Part shown: positions 35,551 to 47,600 of the stretch, piece after piece
Numbering within the stretch: the first letter of the stretch is position 1
Layout of the letters: each line of letters begins with the position of its first letter
Origin: Saccoglossus kowalevskii
Lineage: Eukaryota > Hemichordata > Enteropneusta > Harrimaniidae
Direction: 5' to 3'
Length of the DNA: 49,850 nucleotides
NCBI RefSeq assembly: GCF_000003605.2
Contig: NW_003128863.1
Coordinates: forward strand, 505,924 to 555,773
The notes under the pieces: model-generated
Databases searched by the model: none
Told to the model about the DNA's origin: nothing
Seen by the model: only the letters and a program-made list of their open reading frames with translations
Position numbers and translations under genes: made by a program

Positions 35551-35559
35551 AAGTTTAAT

Positions 35560-36520
35560 GAGATGGCTAACACCACATAGAAACCCAAAATATGGCTTCT
35601 ATTGAGCAAAATTATACTATCCAATTAACTGTCACAGATGTGCAGATGTTGGGCATAAGTGAAAAGACTGTGGTGCCGAATTTGGACAAGATGATCAACC
35701 ATTAACAGCACCTAGCGGGATTAAGGTTTGAAATGTATCCTATATTTTGGATACTGCTACATCAGCGTGCATTAAACACAAATACTGGTATTCAACATCT
35801 TAATAATATTCACCTGTTTGTAGGTGATGGACGCCAACCTCCATAAACAGGTGGGTGGCAAACTAGATCTGCATACTGCTAACGAAATATTCATATATCA
35901 AACCTCTGTCAAAAAGGCCCAAATTCTGTAGGTGCAAGTGCAATGACCACTTAGTCGGCGTGGTAAACACAATTGCCCATAGGTTAGCTACTGAATTCTT
36001 CGACTATGCCAATGATCTATCAGATTATATGTGGTTTTGGAAAGAGAGCTTAGTCTTGAATCGGAGGGAAATTTCGACTGTTCACAACACACATTAATAT
36101 GCTGACCCTTCACAGTTTCTATAAAGTATAACAATATGACCTAGCTTGAATGGTTAATTAGGTATGCCATCGATAAGACAGGTGGTGACTTGAAGTCGTT
36201 TTTACATTACAAATGTTTAATTCAGGGTGAGTCATCAAGCAATTGGTAGTTATTTCTACATTTTGATCGGATAATTAGTCCATGACTTGATCTTTGGAGG
36301 CCATTTAGGCATACAGAAAACACACGACAAACTCTTCACCCAAATCTACTGGCTGATGATGCATGATGACTTTAAGTGCCATTACTCAATTATGTGATTT
36401 GTGTCAACAAACTGTACCCAGGGCCGATTTGGTAAGATTTCTCTTAGTGTCATGCCTTTAATTGATCATCCATCTAAATGTGTTCACAAATCCAAGGCAA
36501 TCAACTTTGCTGTGTGGGTA
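35560..36520 (+). pseudogene. Decayed Ty3/Gypsy-type retrotransposon gag-pol remnant
   Basis: At 35630-35671 the plus strand encodes a retroviral-type zinc knuckle, C-x2-C-x4-H-x4-C (NCHRCADVGHK, stop, KDC), interrupted by TGA at 35660-35662. Near 35740 the piece ILDTATSA resembles the aspartic protease DTGA site but is degraded. From 36278 to about 36480 an integrase HHCC zinc-binding region is readable in pieces: VHDLIFGGHLGIQKTHDKL, then in another frame CDLCQQTVPRADLVRF, then MPLIDHP. Order gag knuckle, protease, integrase is that of Ty3/Gypsy. Stops and frameshifts throughout, and no recognisable reverse transcriptase or RNase H, show an old internally deleted copy. No flanking LTRs were recognised. 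Confidence 0.65.
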
Positions 36521-36638
36521 GTGCATTTGTTTAGCACATTCATCCCTTATTAATTGTGCTTCTACATTGGCCAAACCTTTGTAAACTGGTTATTTTCTGT
36601 TCATAGATTGCAATGTCATAGCAGGCAGAAGGAAAAAC

Positions 36639-36684
36639 TTAGCCCGTGTTTAGAAAACGTGCATGAACGCTCAGCACGGGCCAC
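36639..36684. repeat. Short inverted repeat
   Basis: agcccgtg and cacgggcc flank a spacer of about 26 bases, in a GC-richer patch directly right of the Gypsy-like remnant. It may be the end of an unidentified element. Confidence 0.3.
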
Positions 36685-36769
36685 GAAATGCCAAGTACGA
36701 ATTAAATCTGGCCCGTTATAACCCACTCCATAATCTAAGCGCCCGAAACGCCATTGCATTAAATGTTCA

Positions 36770-37680
36770 TTTGAAAGATTTATTATTACATGTATAACTA
36801 TTCATTTAGGTATGCCATTTCCGACACGACAATCAGCGCGAGCACATTCTATCAAATTGTAGCACATACAAATGTCGAGATCACTAATGCTAAGTATATT
36901 TTTACATCATAAATGCTGGTTTTGTTTTTGGGAAATGTGGATACTAGAAAACATTTCAGTTTTGTTGATATTACATATCTTGTATCAATTACTTCTTGTT
37001 TTACATATATTTTTCGAAATGTGTTTTTAGTGATAATTAATGATAATTAAAAACATTGTAAACATAAAAAATACACTTTTTCAAAATTATCTAACTGAGT
37101 TTTTTACGTGGACATAAATGTGCCATTAAAGTGTCATTAAGTGTAGTTCCAATCACATCTGCGCATTCTCACGTGTGATTTGAACATTTTTCTCGTTAAA
37201 AACAATTGAAATACTTCAGAAAGCAAAATCACCGACGATGTTTCTGCATAAAGCAAACTTGTGTTCATACGAGTAACTTAAACAGTTTTATTCCAAATAA
37301 CTTTACCTTGAACTACTTCAAAAAACAAACGCATATGTAATGTTTCAAAATAATACTATATACAGTGTAAGTGTTCATATACACGACACATTTGTATGCC
37401 GTCAACGGTACGCATCTATAATAACCACAATATTTATTATCGACTGTATGCAGCATATTTATTAGAAAATAATTGCTCACACACGTCCCCATTGTCAGTA
37501 GACAAACTGTGCATTTATCAATAAATTTCTTGATTTAATATTTTCAATAATAAACAACTTTATTTTATTTTTTGCGCGTATGCCTACCATGTACCTGTCA
37601 TGCGTTTAGTACATGTAACTGACGAAATTAAATATTCACGGTGTTGCTATCAATGTCCCAATTAGTTCAAAAAAAATCAT
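36770..37680. other. Intergenic, no supported gene
   Basis: AT-rich sequence without recognisable exons or repeats. Confidence 0.5.
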
Positions 37681-37698
37681 CGTGCTTGCAAAGTAAGG

Positions 37699-37823
<125 letters not shown>

Positions 37824-38009
37824 TACGCCGTACATGTAACGTATAGTTATTACTATATAAATATAAATACGCTGCATTTGCAATAATGCTGCAAAGCACT
37901 GTGTACGATATATTAATAAATGAATAAAACCCTGTGCTTGCAATGTACGAGCTGTTAGTAAGAAGCTACGCCACATAACAAATGTTCCATTCATCCCCCC
38001 CCCCCGTTA

Positions 38010-38760
38010 ACATTATCAAAGATCAGGAATTACAAACTGCCAATAATGTATTTATAGGGAAAGTAAAAAGTTTGAAGCGGGAGGGGAAAGATAAAATCCA
38101 ACACAAAACGCATATCAGTGCGGGAGACATGAGTAAGATGTTTACCAGCTGGACACTGTCCGACCGTAGAGTTTTTCTTTTGCTGAAGGGGACGGGAGGG
38201 TCTTCGGGATTTACACAAAGAGAGTTTTGTTTTAATGAAAGATGACAGGGGACAGGATTATATCACTTTGGCCTATTTGGAAGCAACCAAAAACCACCCC
38301 GGGGATTTGAAGGGTGACTTTGAATCAGAGAAACGGATGTACAAAACAGACTTCCCACTTTGTCCTGTTACGGCCATTCTAAATTATACAAGTAAGCTTC
38401 AACCAAGCAATAATGCTTATTTCCAGCGGCCTATTAGTAACTTTACAGGAAGGGGAACAACTTGGTATACACTGAACGCTCCTTTGGGTCAAAATACTTT
38501 GGGGGAAATGCTGAAAAAAACATCAGCTACCCCAGAGTTGAGCAGGCTGTACACTAACCATTGTAACCACTATAAAATCATTGAACAACGCTGGAATACC
38601 AACACGTATAATCATGAATTTAAGTGGCCATCGGAATGAAGGTAGTATCAGGAGTTACTGTCGCGACAGTTCTCGTGAACAAAAATGTCAGTGTAGTGAC
38701 ATTTTAATGTCAAAAGTCGGTGTTTCTAGTGGTAACAATTACCTTCCGATGGCCCCCAGT
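38010..38760 (+). pseudogene. Crypton-type tyrosine recombinase remnant (DUF3504-like)
   Basis: Three plus-strand frames continue one protein. 38010-38220 gives an N-terminal part (ANNVFIGKVKSLKREGK). 38225-38560 gives KDDRGQDYITL, then FPLCPVTAILNY, then APLGQNTLGEMLKK and YTNHC. 38581-38690 gives NNAGIPTRIIMNLSGHRNE followed by SIRSYCRD. The order matches the catalytic domain of Crypton tyrosine recombinases and of host proteins derived from them (KCTD1, QRICH1, ZMYM family). The GHR...SY segment holds the usual His and the Tyr nucleophile. Frameshifts lie near 38225-38245 and between the TNHC motif and the NAGIP motif, where the usual catalytic Arg after TNHC is not readable. It is therefore a dead copy. 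Sequence after 38830 shows nothing further. Confidence 0.75.
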
Positions 38761-38829
38761 TCCAGCGTCCTTCGGCCGTCAACATCGGGCATGGCTCAAG
38801 TAGTGTCAGAGAAATATCTCCACAAGTGA

Positions 38830-39320
38830 AACGGTATGCTCAAGCTCAGTCGCCACAGAAAACCTGTTCAAAAACTGCAATTTCGGAGGCTCTGTATATG
38901 TATATATACTAACAATATATTATATTTCTCAAAAACCAAACCAAAATCCTAGAAAACGACAACTTGAAAAATTTAAAACCGCCATGTTCAAATTTACCAC
39001 TCCTAACAGATGTTAATGTATTAATCCGCCATATTTATAATGTCGATTCATGTGTATATTTTTCCTGTTTTATATTTGTATAAACCTTTTTTATTTATTG
39101 ACGATGTATTTTAAGAAATAAACTTGAACATTTGCAATTTTATAATAATATGTTATATCGTTTTCACTTGGAATTGCATGGTTGTGCGAACGTGTCTCGG
39201 AGTGATTTCTATTGAAAGAGTGTACGGCAAGGCCCCAGAACGTGGTTATTCATCCCTCCCCACACTTTGTTTCGGAAAGATGCCGTATTTCCAATAAATA
39301 TTCAACGTTGTTGTATTATA
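38830..39320. other. Intergenic, no supported gene
   Basis: AT-rich sequence with an AATAAA near 39117 that could be the 3' end of the recombinase remnant. No exon recognised. Confidence 0.4.
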
Positions 39321-39322
39321 AT

Positions 39323-39439
39323 GAGGTTATAAAAGGTACACTCGGGTATTTGGTTGCGGATATAAGACCTCTCAGGGAAAAATTAGCATATTTGGCTTAA
39401 ACAATATACCAAATACCCTCGCGTGCCGTTTATAACCTC
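39323..39439. repeat. Foldback (MITE-like) element of about 117 bp
   Basis: A 32-base left arm (39323-39354, gaggttataa... ending gggtatttggt) pairs with the right arm 39408-39439 at 27 of 32 positions, with a central spacer of 53 bases. The element is flanked by TA-rich sequence. This fits a small non-autonomous inverted-repeat element or a strong cruciform or RNA hairpin. Confidence 0.7.
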
Positions 39440-40610
39440 TAAATAAATAAATAATTTAATTATAAATATATAGAATTGCAAAGATTCAATCGATAAGATA
39501 TAAACAATGTGTGCGTCCATTACGTCCGTGGCCGAAACTTCTTACATTCGAGATGTGCGTAACAATCTGCCCTCCGCCGTTGATGCATCAACATTCAATA
39601 ATAATACTAGTTGATGTTTCCATCGTTTCCATAGACACTATATACTACCAGCACAGCGTGTATTTTCATTGAAAAGTCCATATTATATACGAGAATCAAC
39701 TAAACTATGCCTAACGGAAAGTATATTGCAAAAACACATCTAAATTGCAAGTTAGAAATTGCGTACAAATTACGATATTTAATGTGGAAAATGCTTTATA
39801 CGCTTACAAAAAATAATATCTTTGTACGAATTACGGACGAATAAAATAGCTGATTATATTTAACACCTTGCCCGCGTCTACGAAATTACGTTTTTTTTCA
39901 TTTATTTATTTAAATTACATTCTTACGAAAATAAAACCAATTGATTACAGCTTACGAAAATACCCCTTTCCGACCCTCTGCTGTATATGACCCCTTCCGC
40001 TTTTAATAAGTAAACAAACATCAGAGCCCAAAACCCCACTCTGTCTAACGGTGACCTCGGTTGACACCAATTACCATGTTGTTGTGTTTCTCACTATTGC
40101 TTGTTCAGTACAGAAAGTACTGTCTTGACTAAGGATGGCAAAATCAGTTGCAATAATAGATTTTGTTCACACATTTTGTTATATCATTCATTGGATTACT
40201 TAAATCGCAAACAAATGGCACGTGAAGGAATTCAGCTAAACAAATTTAATTAGTTACAAAGTCAAAATATAAACGAAATAGAGAAATCCATGAAATTCCT
40301 GTCCTGTATTTTGTTTAGTGCAAAATGCGTAGATTATATTGCATATTCAACGTTACGTCAAACACATGAATTGGTGTCATTTTCATTGAAATAATATTCC
40401 AAAAACACTATGAATCGATTTTTAGATACACAAGATGTACTGAAAGTATGCTTTTCATACAGTAAACTATTTAACAATACATGTCTAAAGCGTGACTACT
40501 ATGCAGAATCGGCCTGTGATGACCTGTGATACAAAAGATTTTAACAGGAGCGCCATCTTGAGGCGATGTCACTATTAATAAAATGGTGTCACAGTAGAGG
40601 GCATTGATTT
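39440..40610. other. Intergenic, no supported gene
   Basis: AT-rich sequence in which ttacgaa recurs several times between about 39770 and 39960. No coding or structural feature can be supported. Confidence 0.45.
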
Positions 40611-40615
40611 GATTT

Positions 40616-42190
40616 TAGTCATTTGCCAAAAAACTACGGGATAAAGTGTAATTTAATTCTAACTCAACGTCTGATCAAATGTAGATCTATGTATTGCCTA
40701 TCAAATAAATGCTTGTAGAGTTTTGGGTCGTAATATTTATTTCCGTGGTTGTCCCTGAAAGTAGTACACTTTTTGCACGAGGCGAAAATTTGGAATTTTA
40801 GTCATCTTCAAAGTACTCTATGGGACAAAGTGTAATAGAATTCTAACTCAACTTATGATAAAATGTAGATCTACGTATTGCCTATCAAATAAATGCTTGT
40901 AGAGTTTTGGATCTATTGTTTAGTCACGTGGCTGTCTCTGCATTTGCTAAAAAATCTGAACAGCTTCAGTCCATATACCTTCGAAGTGACAATGCTGGGT
41001 GTTATCACAACACATTCATACTTCAAGCAGCTAGGCATATCAACGAAACAGCAGGAGTCAGACGAGTGGGTTATTGCGACCCACAAAGGGGAAAGGGTCA
41101 TTTGACAAACAGACAGCAACAGTGAAGTCCCACATCAAGACCTGGATCAATGAGGGCCACAGTGTTGAGACGGCAGAGGAGTTTAAGATTGCCGTAGAGT
41201 CTTGTGGTGGAATCCCGGGAGTGAAAGTCTTTCTGTGTGAAGTGGCTGCAGTTGTTGCAGCGATATCCATAAAACTGGATGGAATTACTAAACTCAACAA
41301 CTTTGCCATTAGTGATGCAGGTCTACGTGTCTGGCGAGCATACAACATCAGGGAAGGGATTCTTGTGCCTTGGCTGCGATTGCCTTTCATAGAACCACCA
41401 CTGCTGAAGATTGTCAGTCAGCCGTCAAATCCTGGTTCTGCATTTCAACCCATCAAGTCCAGGGAGATGAAGGTGCAAGAGTCAGATTCTGATGAAGATG
41501 TCATGTCATTAGACTGTGCAACCCAGCCTTGGCAGCCTTTTCCCTTGTCCAGAAAAGAGCTGCGTCAAGGTTGATCAAACATGCAAAGGTCTGGAGGCTC
41601 ATGTAGCTGTCGGAAAGCACAAACGTCGCTTTGAAAAAGAGACGTTACTGGACAAGACAAAGTTGAAGTACGCAGAAAAGCTTGCACAAGGCCCATCAGA
41701 AGTGCCACATATAGAGCCATCCTCATAAGTAAACAGAACAACACCTTGCCCAAAGCAAGGATGTGCACTGCGCAGTCCGAAGAAGGCTGCCAGGTTTAGC
41801 CACAAGTAAAATGAGTACCTTGATAAGCGGTTTCGACTTGGACAAGCTACTGGACGAAAGTCAGACCCCATTACTGTGTCGAAAGAGATGAGGCATGCGC
41901 GTGATACACAAGGCCAACGGCTATTCTAGGTGCAAGATTCTGAGGAGGAGGAGCAACATCACAAACAACGTGACTTAACTTTATGACCTGAAACTCTACA
42001 AGCATATATTTGATAGACAAAACATAGCATTCATTCGATAGGCAATACATAGATTCACCTTTGATAATAAGTTGAATTAGAAATATATTTTAATTTGTCA
42101 TGTAGCGTACTTCGAACATGGCTAAAGTTCACAATTTTCGCCAAACACAATAAGTGGCCTACTTTAAGGTACAGCCACGTGACAACCAAA
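40616..42190 (+). mobile_element. Degenerate DNA transposon with long terminal inverted repeats
   Basis: The left side carries a repeat unit of about 183-184 bp in tandem. Both copies contain gtattgcctatcaaataaat (starting 40691 and 40875), followed by gcttgtagagtttt. The reverse complement of the same unit lies at about 41985-42185 on the right (gtattgcctatcgaatgaat when read on the minus strand), including the outer part related to cgtggttgtccc at 40744. Between the arms lies a frameshifted transposase-like gene. No target-site duplication was identified because the outermost ends are diverged. I cannot assign it to a superfamily with certainty. Confidence 0.7.
40907..41728 (+). pseudogene. 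Transposase-like protein with C2H2 finger, frameshifted
   Basis: Three consecutive frames form one decayed protein. The first (to about 41095) has YLRSDNAGCYH, which looks like an acidic active-site strand of an RNase H-like fold, and then DPQRGKG. The second (41074-41574) continues with KQTATVKSHIKTWINEGHSVE and a conserved-looking region GGIPGVKVFLCEV. The third (41516-41728) holds a zinc finger, C-x4-C-x12-H-x5-H (CPEKSC ... HVAVGKH), and a basic tail. Large uncharacterised invertebrate proteins with this layout are familiar to me, but naming them transposases is inference. The position between inverted repeats is the main support. The N-terminal part is missing. Confidence 0.55.
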
Positions 42191-44280
42191 TGAGTTACCA
42201 AATTTTACAAGATAATATTTGAAAGATATTTCAATTATATATGCATGGTGCAAATTTCAAGTAAAAAAAATACCAGAGCGGCACTTATAGAGTTACAAAT
42301 TTGGGCCAAAAATTATTTTTTTGAAGCTTGAAACATCTAATGGTTTTCAGGCTGCCCAAGAACTAAAATGTACGTCTTTGGAAATTTCACAAAAAGCCAA
42401 AATGTTGGTCTATTCAGATCTTGTTTTGTTTTTTTATGATTGGTTTAAAGGTGTTGCCGAGACAGTGCCGAAAAATATGCTGATTTTCATGTTTTTGAGA
42501 TGCAAAAATTGGGAAAAATGGCCAGAAAACTTTGTTTGCCCGTTACCATGCAACAAGGAGTTTTGATCTAAAAGAAAGATAGTTTGAGGGGTTGTGGACC
42601 AAGTACTATCCCTGTGCAAAATATGAGCCAAATCTATTTTTTGATCCCTGCCATCATTGTTTGATCCTAACAGACATTTGCTCTAAATGACGTAGAGGAG
42701 AAAAATCAGAAAAAAAGAATGATGAAATAGTGTCGATTGTTTGGATTTTTATCCCTCGAGTGACATAATACATATATAAATCATATCATTCATTGATAAA
42801 CAATGTAACGTTTAAAAGTTTGATTTGAAAGAATGTGTAAAACACTCTTTATTGATTTAAAGACACTCACGTGGTGCTTTCTTATGGGTATTATACCAGG
42901 GTTTGTATGCCGTATTTTGTTTATAGAGAGGGAGTCTCTATAGAGGTGATTTTTAGCGCCTACAGTTCAAAATATTCTTTAAAAATCAACAAAGTGTTTT
43001 GCAAGGTTTACACTCGCTATTTCAGAGAATAAACGGCTCGGACCCGAAAAGCAAAATGACAAAGATGATATTTAGTATAAAGGGCTTAAACCTGTTCAGA
43101 ACATTGTGCGAATGGCATAGCCCATGCGGGCGTGAATGTTATTGTTATTTTATTTATTTTCACATATTTGATATATCATGTTTTAAAGATGAAGAAAATA
43201 GATAACAAAGCATGTGGTCACCGTACTTAGTTGGGAAAACTTCGACAAATAAATTCCAGTGTTTATATCATGCTGTGGCTGTCTTGGGACTTTTTAACTT
43301 TTTTATCTCAAAATTGTGTTCTGTGATATATACAATATTTTTAGTAGGTTTTTGATGAGGAAGTGGTGTCAACGCGTTTTTTGTGGAAACCGCTGCTAAA
43401 GTGTTTTTTATGCTCAACTTTTTCATAAGTTTCCCCAAAAAACAGATTGACAGTGAACCAAAAAATATCACATACTGTAGGCTAATAATAAAACGATTAA
43501 TTGTAGACAGATTTTGATATTGTCACTTCTATATGCGTTTAAAGACGCTCACATGTAAAAGAAACACGTGTAGCATTCGACTTTAACACAAAATGTCCCA
43601 AGAAAAATAATGTCAAAAGTCAACAGAGCAAATAATTTGGCGTCACGCAAGGTAGCGAGAAATTACTGTCTTAGCGGTCCGTAGAGGGCGTAGCGTCATA
43701 GAGGGCACTATACTGTACTCCGAAGGGTAGTGTTTAGTTATTGTACAACTGTTTGTCATTCTACGCGTTGCAACAGAGTAACTGACATATACAGTTTGTT
43801 CACCGCATTCATTGGCTGATTCAGAATGGAAAAATCGACGGTTGATAAGACTATGTAAGAATGTAATTTATGCAATACGGCAATCACAGTCACAAAGCAA
43901 CAAGTCGTTTGTACTACACTGCGCCCTCATTCGTTCACTAATCAACATAAATCCATACCATTTCCCTTGTACAAATAGGAGAGATAGACATTTACGGGTA
44001 TGCGCCAAATGTTTACAGCTTATTGAAATATAAGGCATTGTCAAAAGTGACACAATTCTGACTTTATGCTACTTGGAGCGCAGTACTGTGATAATTCATA
44101 GGGCATTTGCATAACATTATATATATAATGCCATTCAATTGTTCGTCTCGTGTTTCCCAACGCATTTAAAACTCCCTTTTGAATTTGGAGGACTTTGTGT
44201 GACTGACCGTGGTGTTTGTAAACTTTAGTCGAACTGTTGTAGTGTGTAAATCTGCCACAAAGTGGAGTTGCCATCGTCTC
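42190..44280. other. Intergenic, no supported gene; possible transposon tails
   Basis: An open frame at 42321-42566 has no motif. The motif gcgccctc near 43919 with flanking sequence resembles the upstream regions of blocks 1-3. A CpG-richer stretch lies at 43640-43740. Nothing can be named with confidence. Confidence 0.4.
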
Positions 44281-44620
44281 TTGTTTACCAACTCATTTAC
44301 GTTTGTGCCTCAACGAGGACTGAAAAGTGATTTTCATTTACTTCGTCTGTTATAAATCAACTGTATTAGCGTCCTTCGAACTTCCTATTGCCATCGGCAT
44401 TATGTCTACTACACTCGGCGGTGTAGTGCGTATCGATCTTCTTGTATGAAACGCACCCGAACCCGGAAATCGTCGGCAAATCGGGATGTTCTCGTCACGT
44501 AATTTCTTACCTTGTTTTTGGTAGTACTGTATTGGTCGAAGTGAAACAAACATGGCTGCCGTAATGCATGTTGTTCGACTAATCGATCGTGTTTCTCTTC
44601 CTGTATTATAGTTACATGTT
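44280..44620. promoter_or_regulatory. CpG-rich patch, candidate promoter or first exon
   Basis: About 23 CpG dinucleotides fall within some 320 bases, far above the surrounding AT-rich DNA. On the minus strand an ATG at 44553-44551 opens 14 codons ending at 44511 before an excellent donor (CAAG, then GTAAGA), giving a 43-base candidate first coding exon. A plus-strand ATG overlaps it at 44552. No following exon was identified in either direction, so this could be a gene start, a bidirectional promoter or a transposon end. Confidence 0.3.
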
Positions 44621-47600
44621 TTCTTTGATTTTTTTATTTCAATTAAACAGCGATTTGGCTGTGGCCATGCATTTAGTCATTGTCGACTGTTTTTTCTTGA
44701 ATTTCATAGTAGCATACGCTAAGTACAATTAAACGTCCCGAGTTGAACAGTAGTCATTTCCCAGGTTCACAATAAACAAACATGATTATTTAATTTTGTT
44801 TAACTTCTTCTCTTAAAAATTGCGTTTCCAAAATAAATAAATAATAACAGGTACCCTCATGTATACTTCAAGTTTTCATTAAAACAAAGTCAAAGTTTTT
44901 GAAATTGCTATTCTGTTTGTTCGCCAATCCATTGCTCCAAAACACACCTTTAAATAATCTTATTTCCCAAACATCGAGATAGCTCTGCCAACTCTTGTTA
45001 CTGTTATATGCTATTCATGGCATATATTGCTAGTATAACAATTCGAATGATGACATCATTGACATATGACAGAGATTCAATCATGATATTTGCTGTTATC
45101 GTAAAATTGTTATCACGTCACACACACAGAACATTTATCAGAGCTATGGAAACCCAATGCATTGAAACAGTGCCTTAATGGATACATTGTTTCAAAGCAT
45201 ATACACCAATAACAGTATTTATAGTGTCTGTGAGCACGTGAAGTTCAACACATTACACTCCGATTATCCTGACATGTTCTTTAAATCAAGAAAATTAGTA
45301 AATCTGACTGCATACACATGATATCTGCAATAGTAAATAGTCTGAATGTCATTTGACGATGTATGAATAAAACGTACAATGAAACCTGACAACGCTAATG
45401 ACTTGATAACCATAAACTCTTCCAAAATAACTTCTATTGGCTCATAGTATGGCAAGTGTTGGTGTCGACAGACACACGAACACGTTACAAAAAGCTAGGT
45501 TTATCGCACTATTCAATTCATATAAAACACCATCGTTGACGATCTACTGTTGAAGAATGACCATTGAATCAAATGACCAAAATGAACAGAAATTTAATCC
45601 AAAACGGATAAAAAGGAGAACGTTATTTTCAGATTCATCGCATGACTCCCTCAAACTTTGTGAATAGCCTCAAAGTAAAACAAATATTGAGTTGCGGCTT
45701 ATCCAAGGATTGAACAAAATAATAAATTTCATCCGTATTCGGTGTCACATACACTAATGTGTTATCTACCAAGAGATAGACATAAACTATCGGCATCCGT
45801 ATGTAGCCGTATCATTTGACACACACACATATGATAGCTTTGACTGTATTTTAAAACGCCAAATTAAGACGCCATTGCCTAAAACTATATAAAGCTTTTG
45901 CGTCATGCTAAGACGGTGTGTCTAATCGCCAGTAATTTTCAACTACTGTATGCATGTGTGTGCGAACCCGCATCGCCATGTGTAGACGTTGACAGGAATA
46001 TGATTGGAGTTTAACAATCAATTTATTTTCTGAGTTTACATTGTCAGCCATTCATATTTGACATTCCATATTTAAACAGTGAGACACAACAGACCCGGTG
46101 AGATATTTAACAAATACCACCGTTTTGTAACAAACTCAATGCGGTTTCATTGTATCGCTGACAAGTTATGTAAGCTACAATTTCAACAAGTAAAATACAA
46201 ATTAGTTTATAACATACTTGACAATATATTCAATTTTCAGCAATTCTTGAATGTTTAAATAACGTTTGTCAATTTCAAAATTACTACATTCACGTTCATT
46301 CAATTTGTTTTCTGAACAAATGTCATTGAAGTCTCCCCCACGTGTAATACAAGCACAGACACATTACGAACGTCATCGATACCTATCATGATGATGCATG
46401 ATTGTACATTTCAAGAATAATAATAATAACAACAACAACAATACAACAGCAGCAGAAACGGCGAGCAAATCTGAGTCTATTCTCCTTAGCCGGAAGCACT
46501 TCGTTGACTAGAAACCAGTTTTTTAACAAGCGCCCAAGAGCAGATGCGAATATTAGGCGTCTGGCAGTCTGCTTTGCTTAAGCAATAGTTAGAGACAATC
46601 GTCCAACATTTGGCACAAACGAATACAAATATGGGTAACAAACTGGATATCATCGTACAAAAAAGAACATAAAATGTGGGTGAAAGTAAATGTCCAATTG
46701 TTATATAATAAATAGTGCGTGAAGAATGGTATTAGTTCTAAATTATAGAATAAGTGAATTTATGTGTTTCCTACCTTTGTGTCACCAAAAAACGCTTGGA
46801 TGTCTTTTCTCATGTTTTGTCGCCGTCCAATATATTAGTGTAAGTAGTGTAAGTAGAAGTTGCCTTACCGAGTGTAGGTGGTGTAACAACTGGCACTCGA
46901 TGAATCAGTGAGTGTTTTCAATAGTTAGTATGTATGTTCAATCATGTTTATGCGGATCGACGAATTGAAAGTGGTTGACAATAAGGTGAATAAAATATTC
47001 CGCTTTCAAACTTGTGTGATTTTACAGCACGTTATTTGATCATTGGTCAGAAACCATTTATGTTTTGACTAGTTTGCAACTTAAATGATGTGTATCTTAT
47101 TGAAGAATGCTCAATAACAACACTGACTGTCACAAAACCCTTAGACACACTTAGATACGGCATATGAACTAATGTATTCCGTATAGGTTGTTATAGTACG
47201 TTTTAAGTGACCTTTAGCGAAGATCAATTTAGTGCTTTCCTAACTTAATTCGCACAAGAGCGGATTGTCGAAACTCAGTTTGTAAACGATATAAGACAAA
47301 TATCAAAATTTTAACTTTCCTCTATCTGTTTTATAATCATCAAAAGATAATAGCGACGATAAGATCCTACAAAACCTTTATATAGAGCTATTACGTAGCA
47401 GTATGCCCCAAGGCTATTATAAAATAGAGTTAGCACACCACTGGGTGAAACCGTGGTATGCTACTACGTAATCGAGGGGGATAAATAATGTCAGATAAAA
47501 CAAATAAGTGCCATATGGAACTAGGTGCATTTGCACTGACATATTGTGGCCTTAGTAAATGCTGTTTGTGTATATATATACTCAACGGTTATATAAAGAC

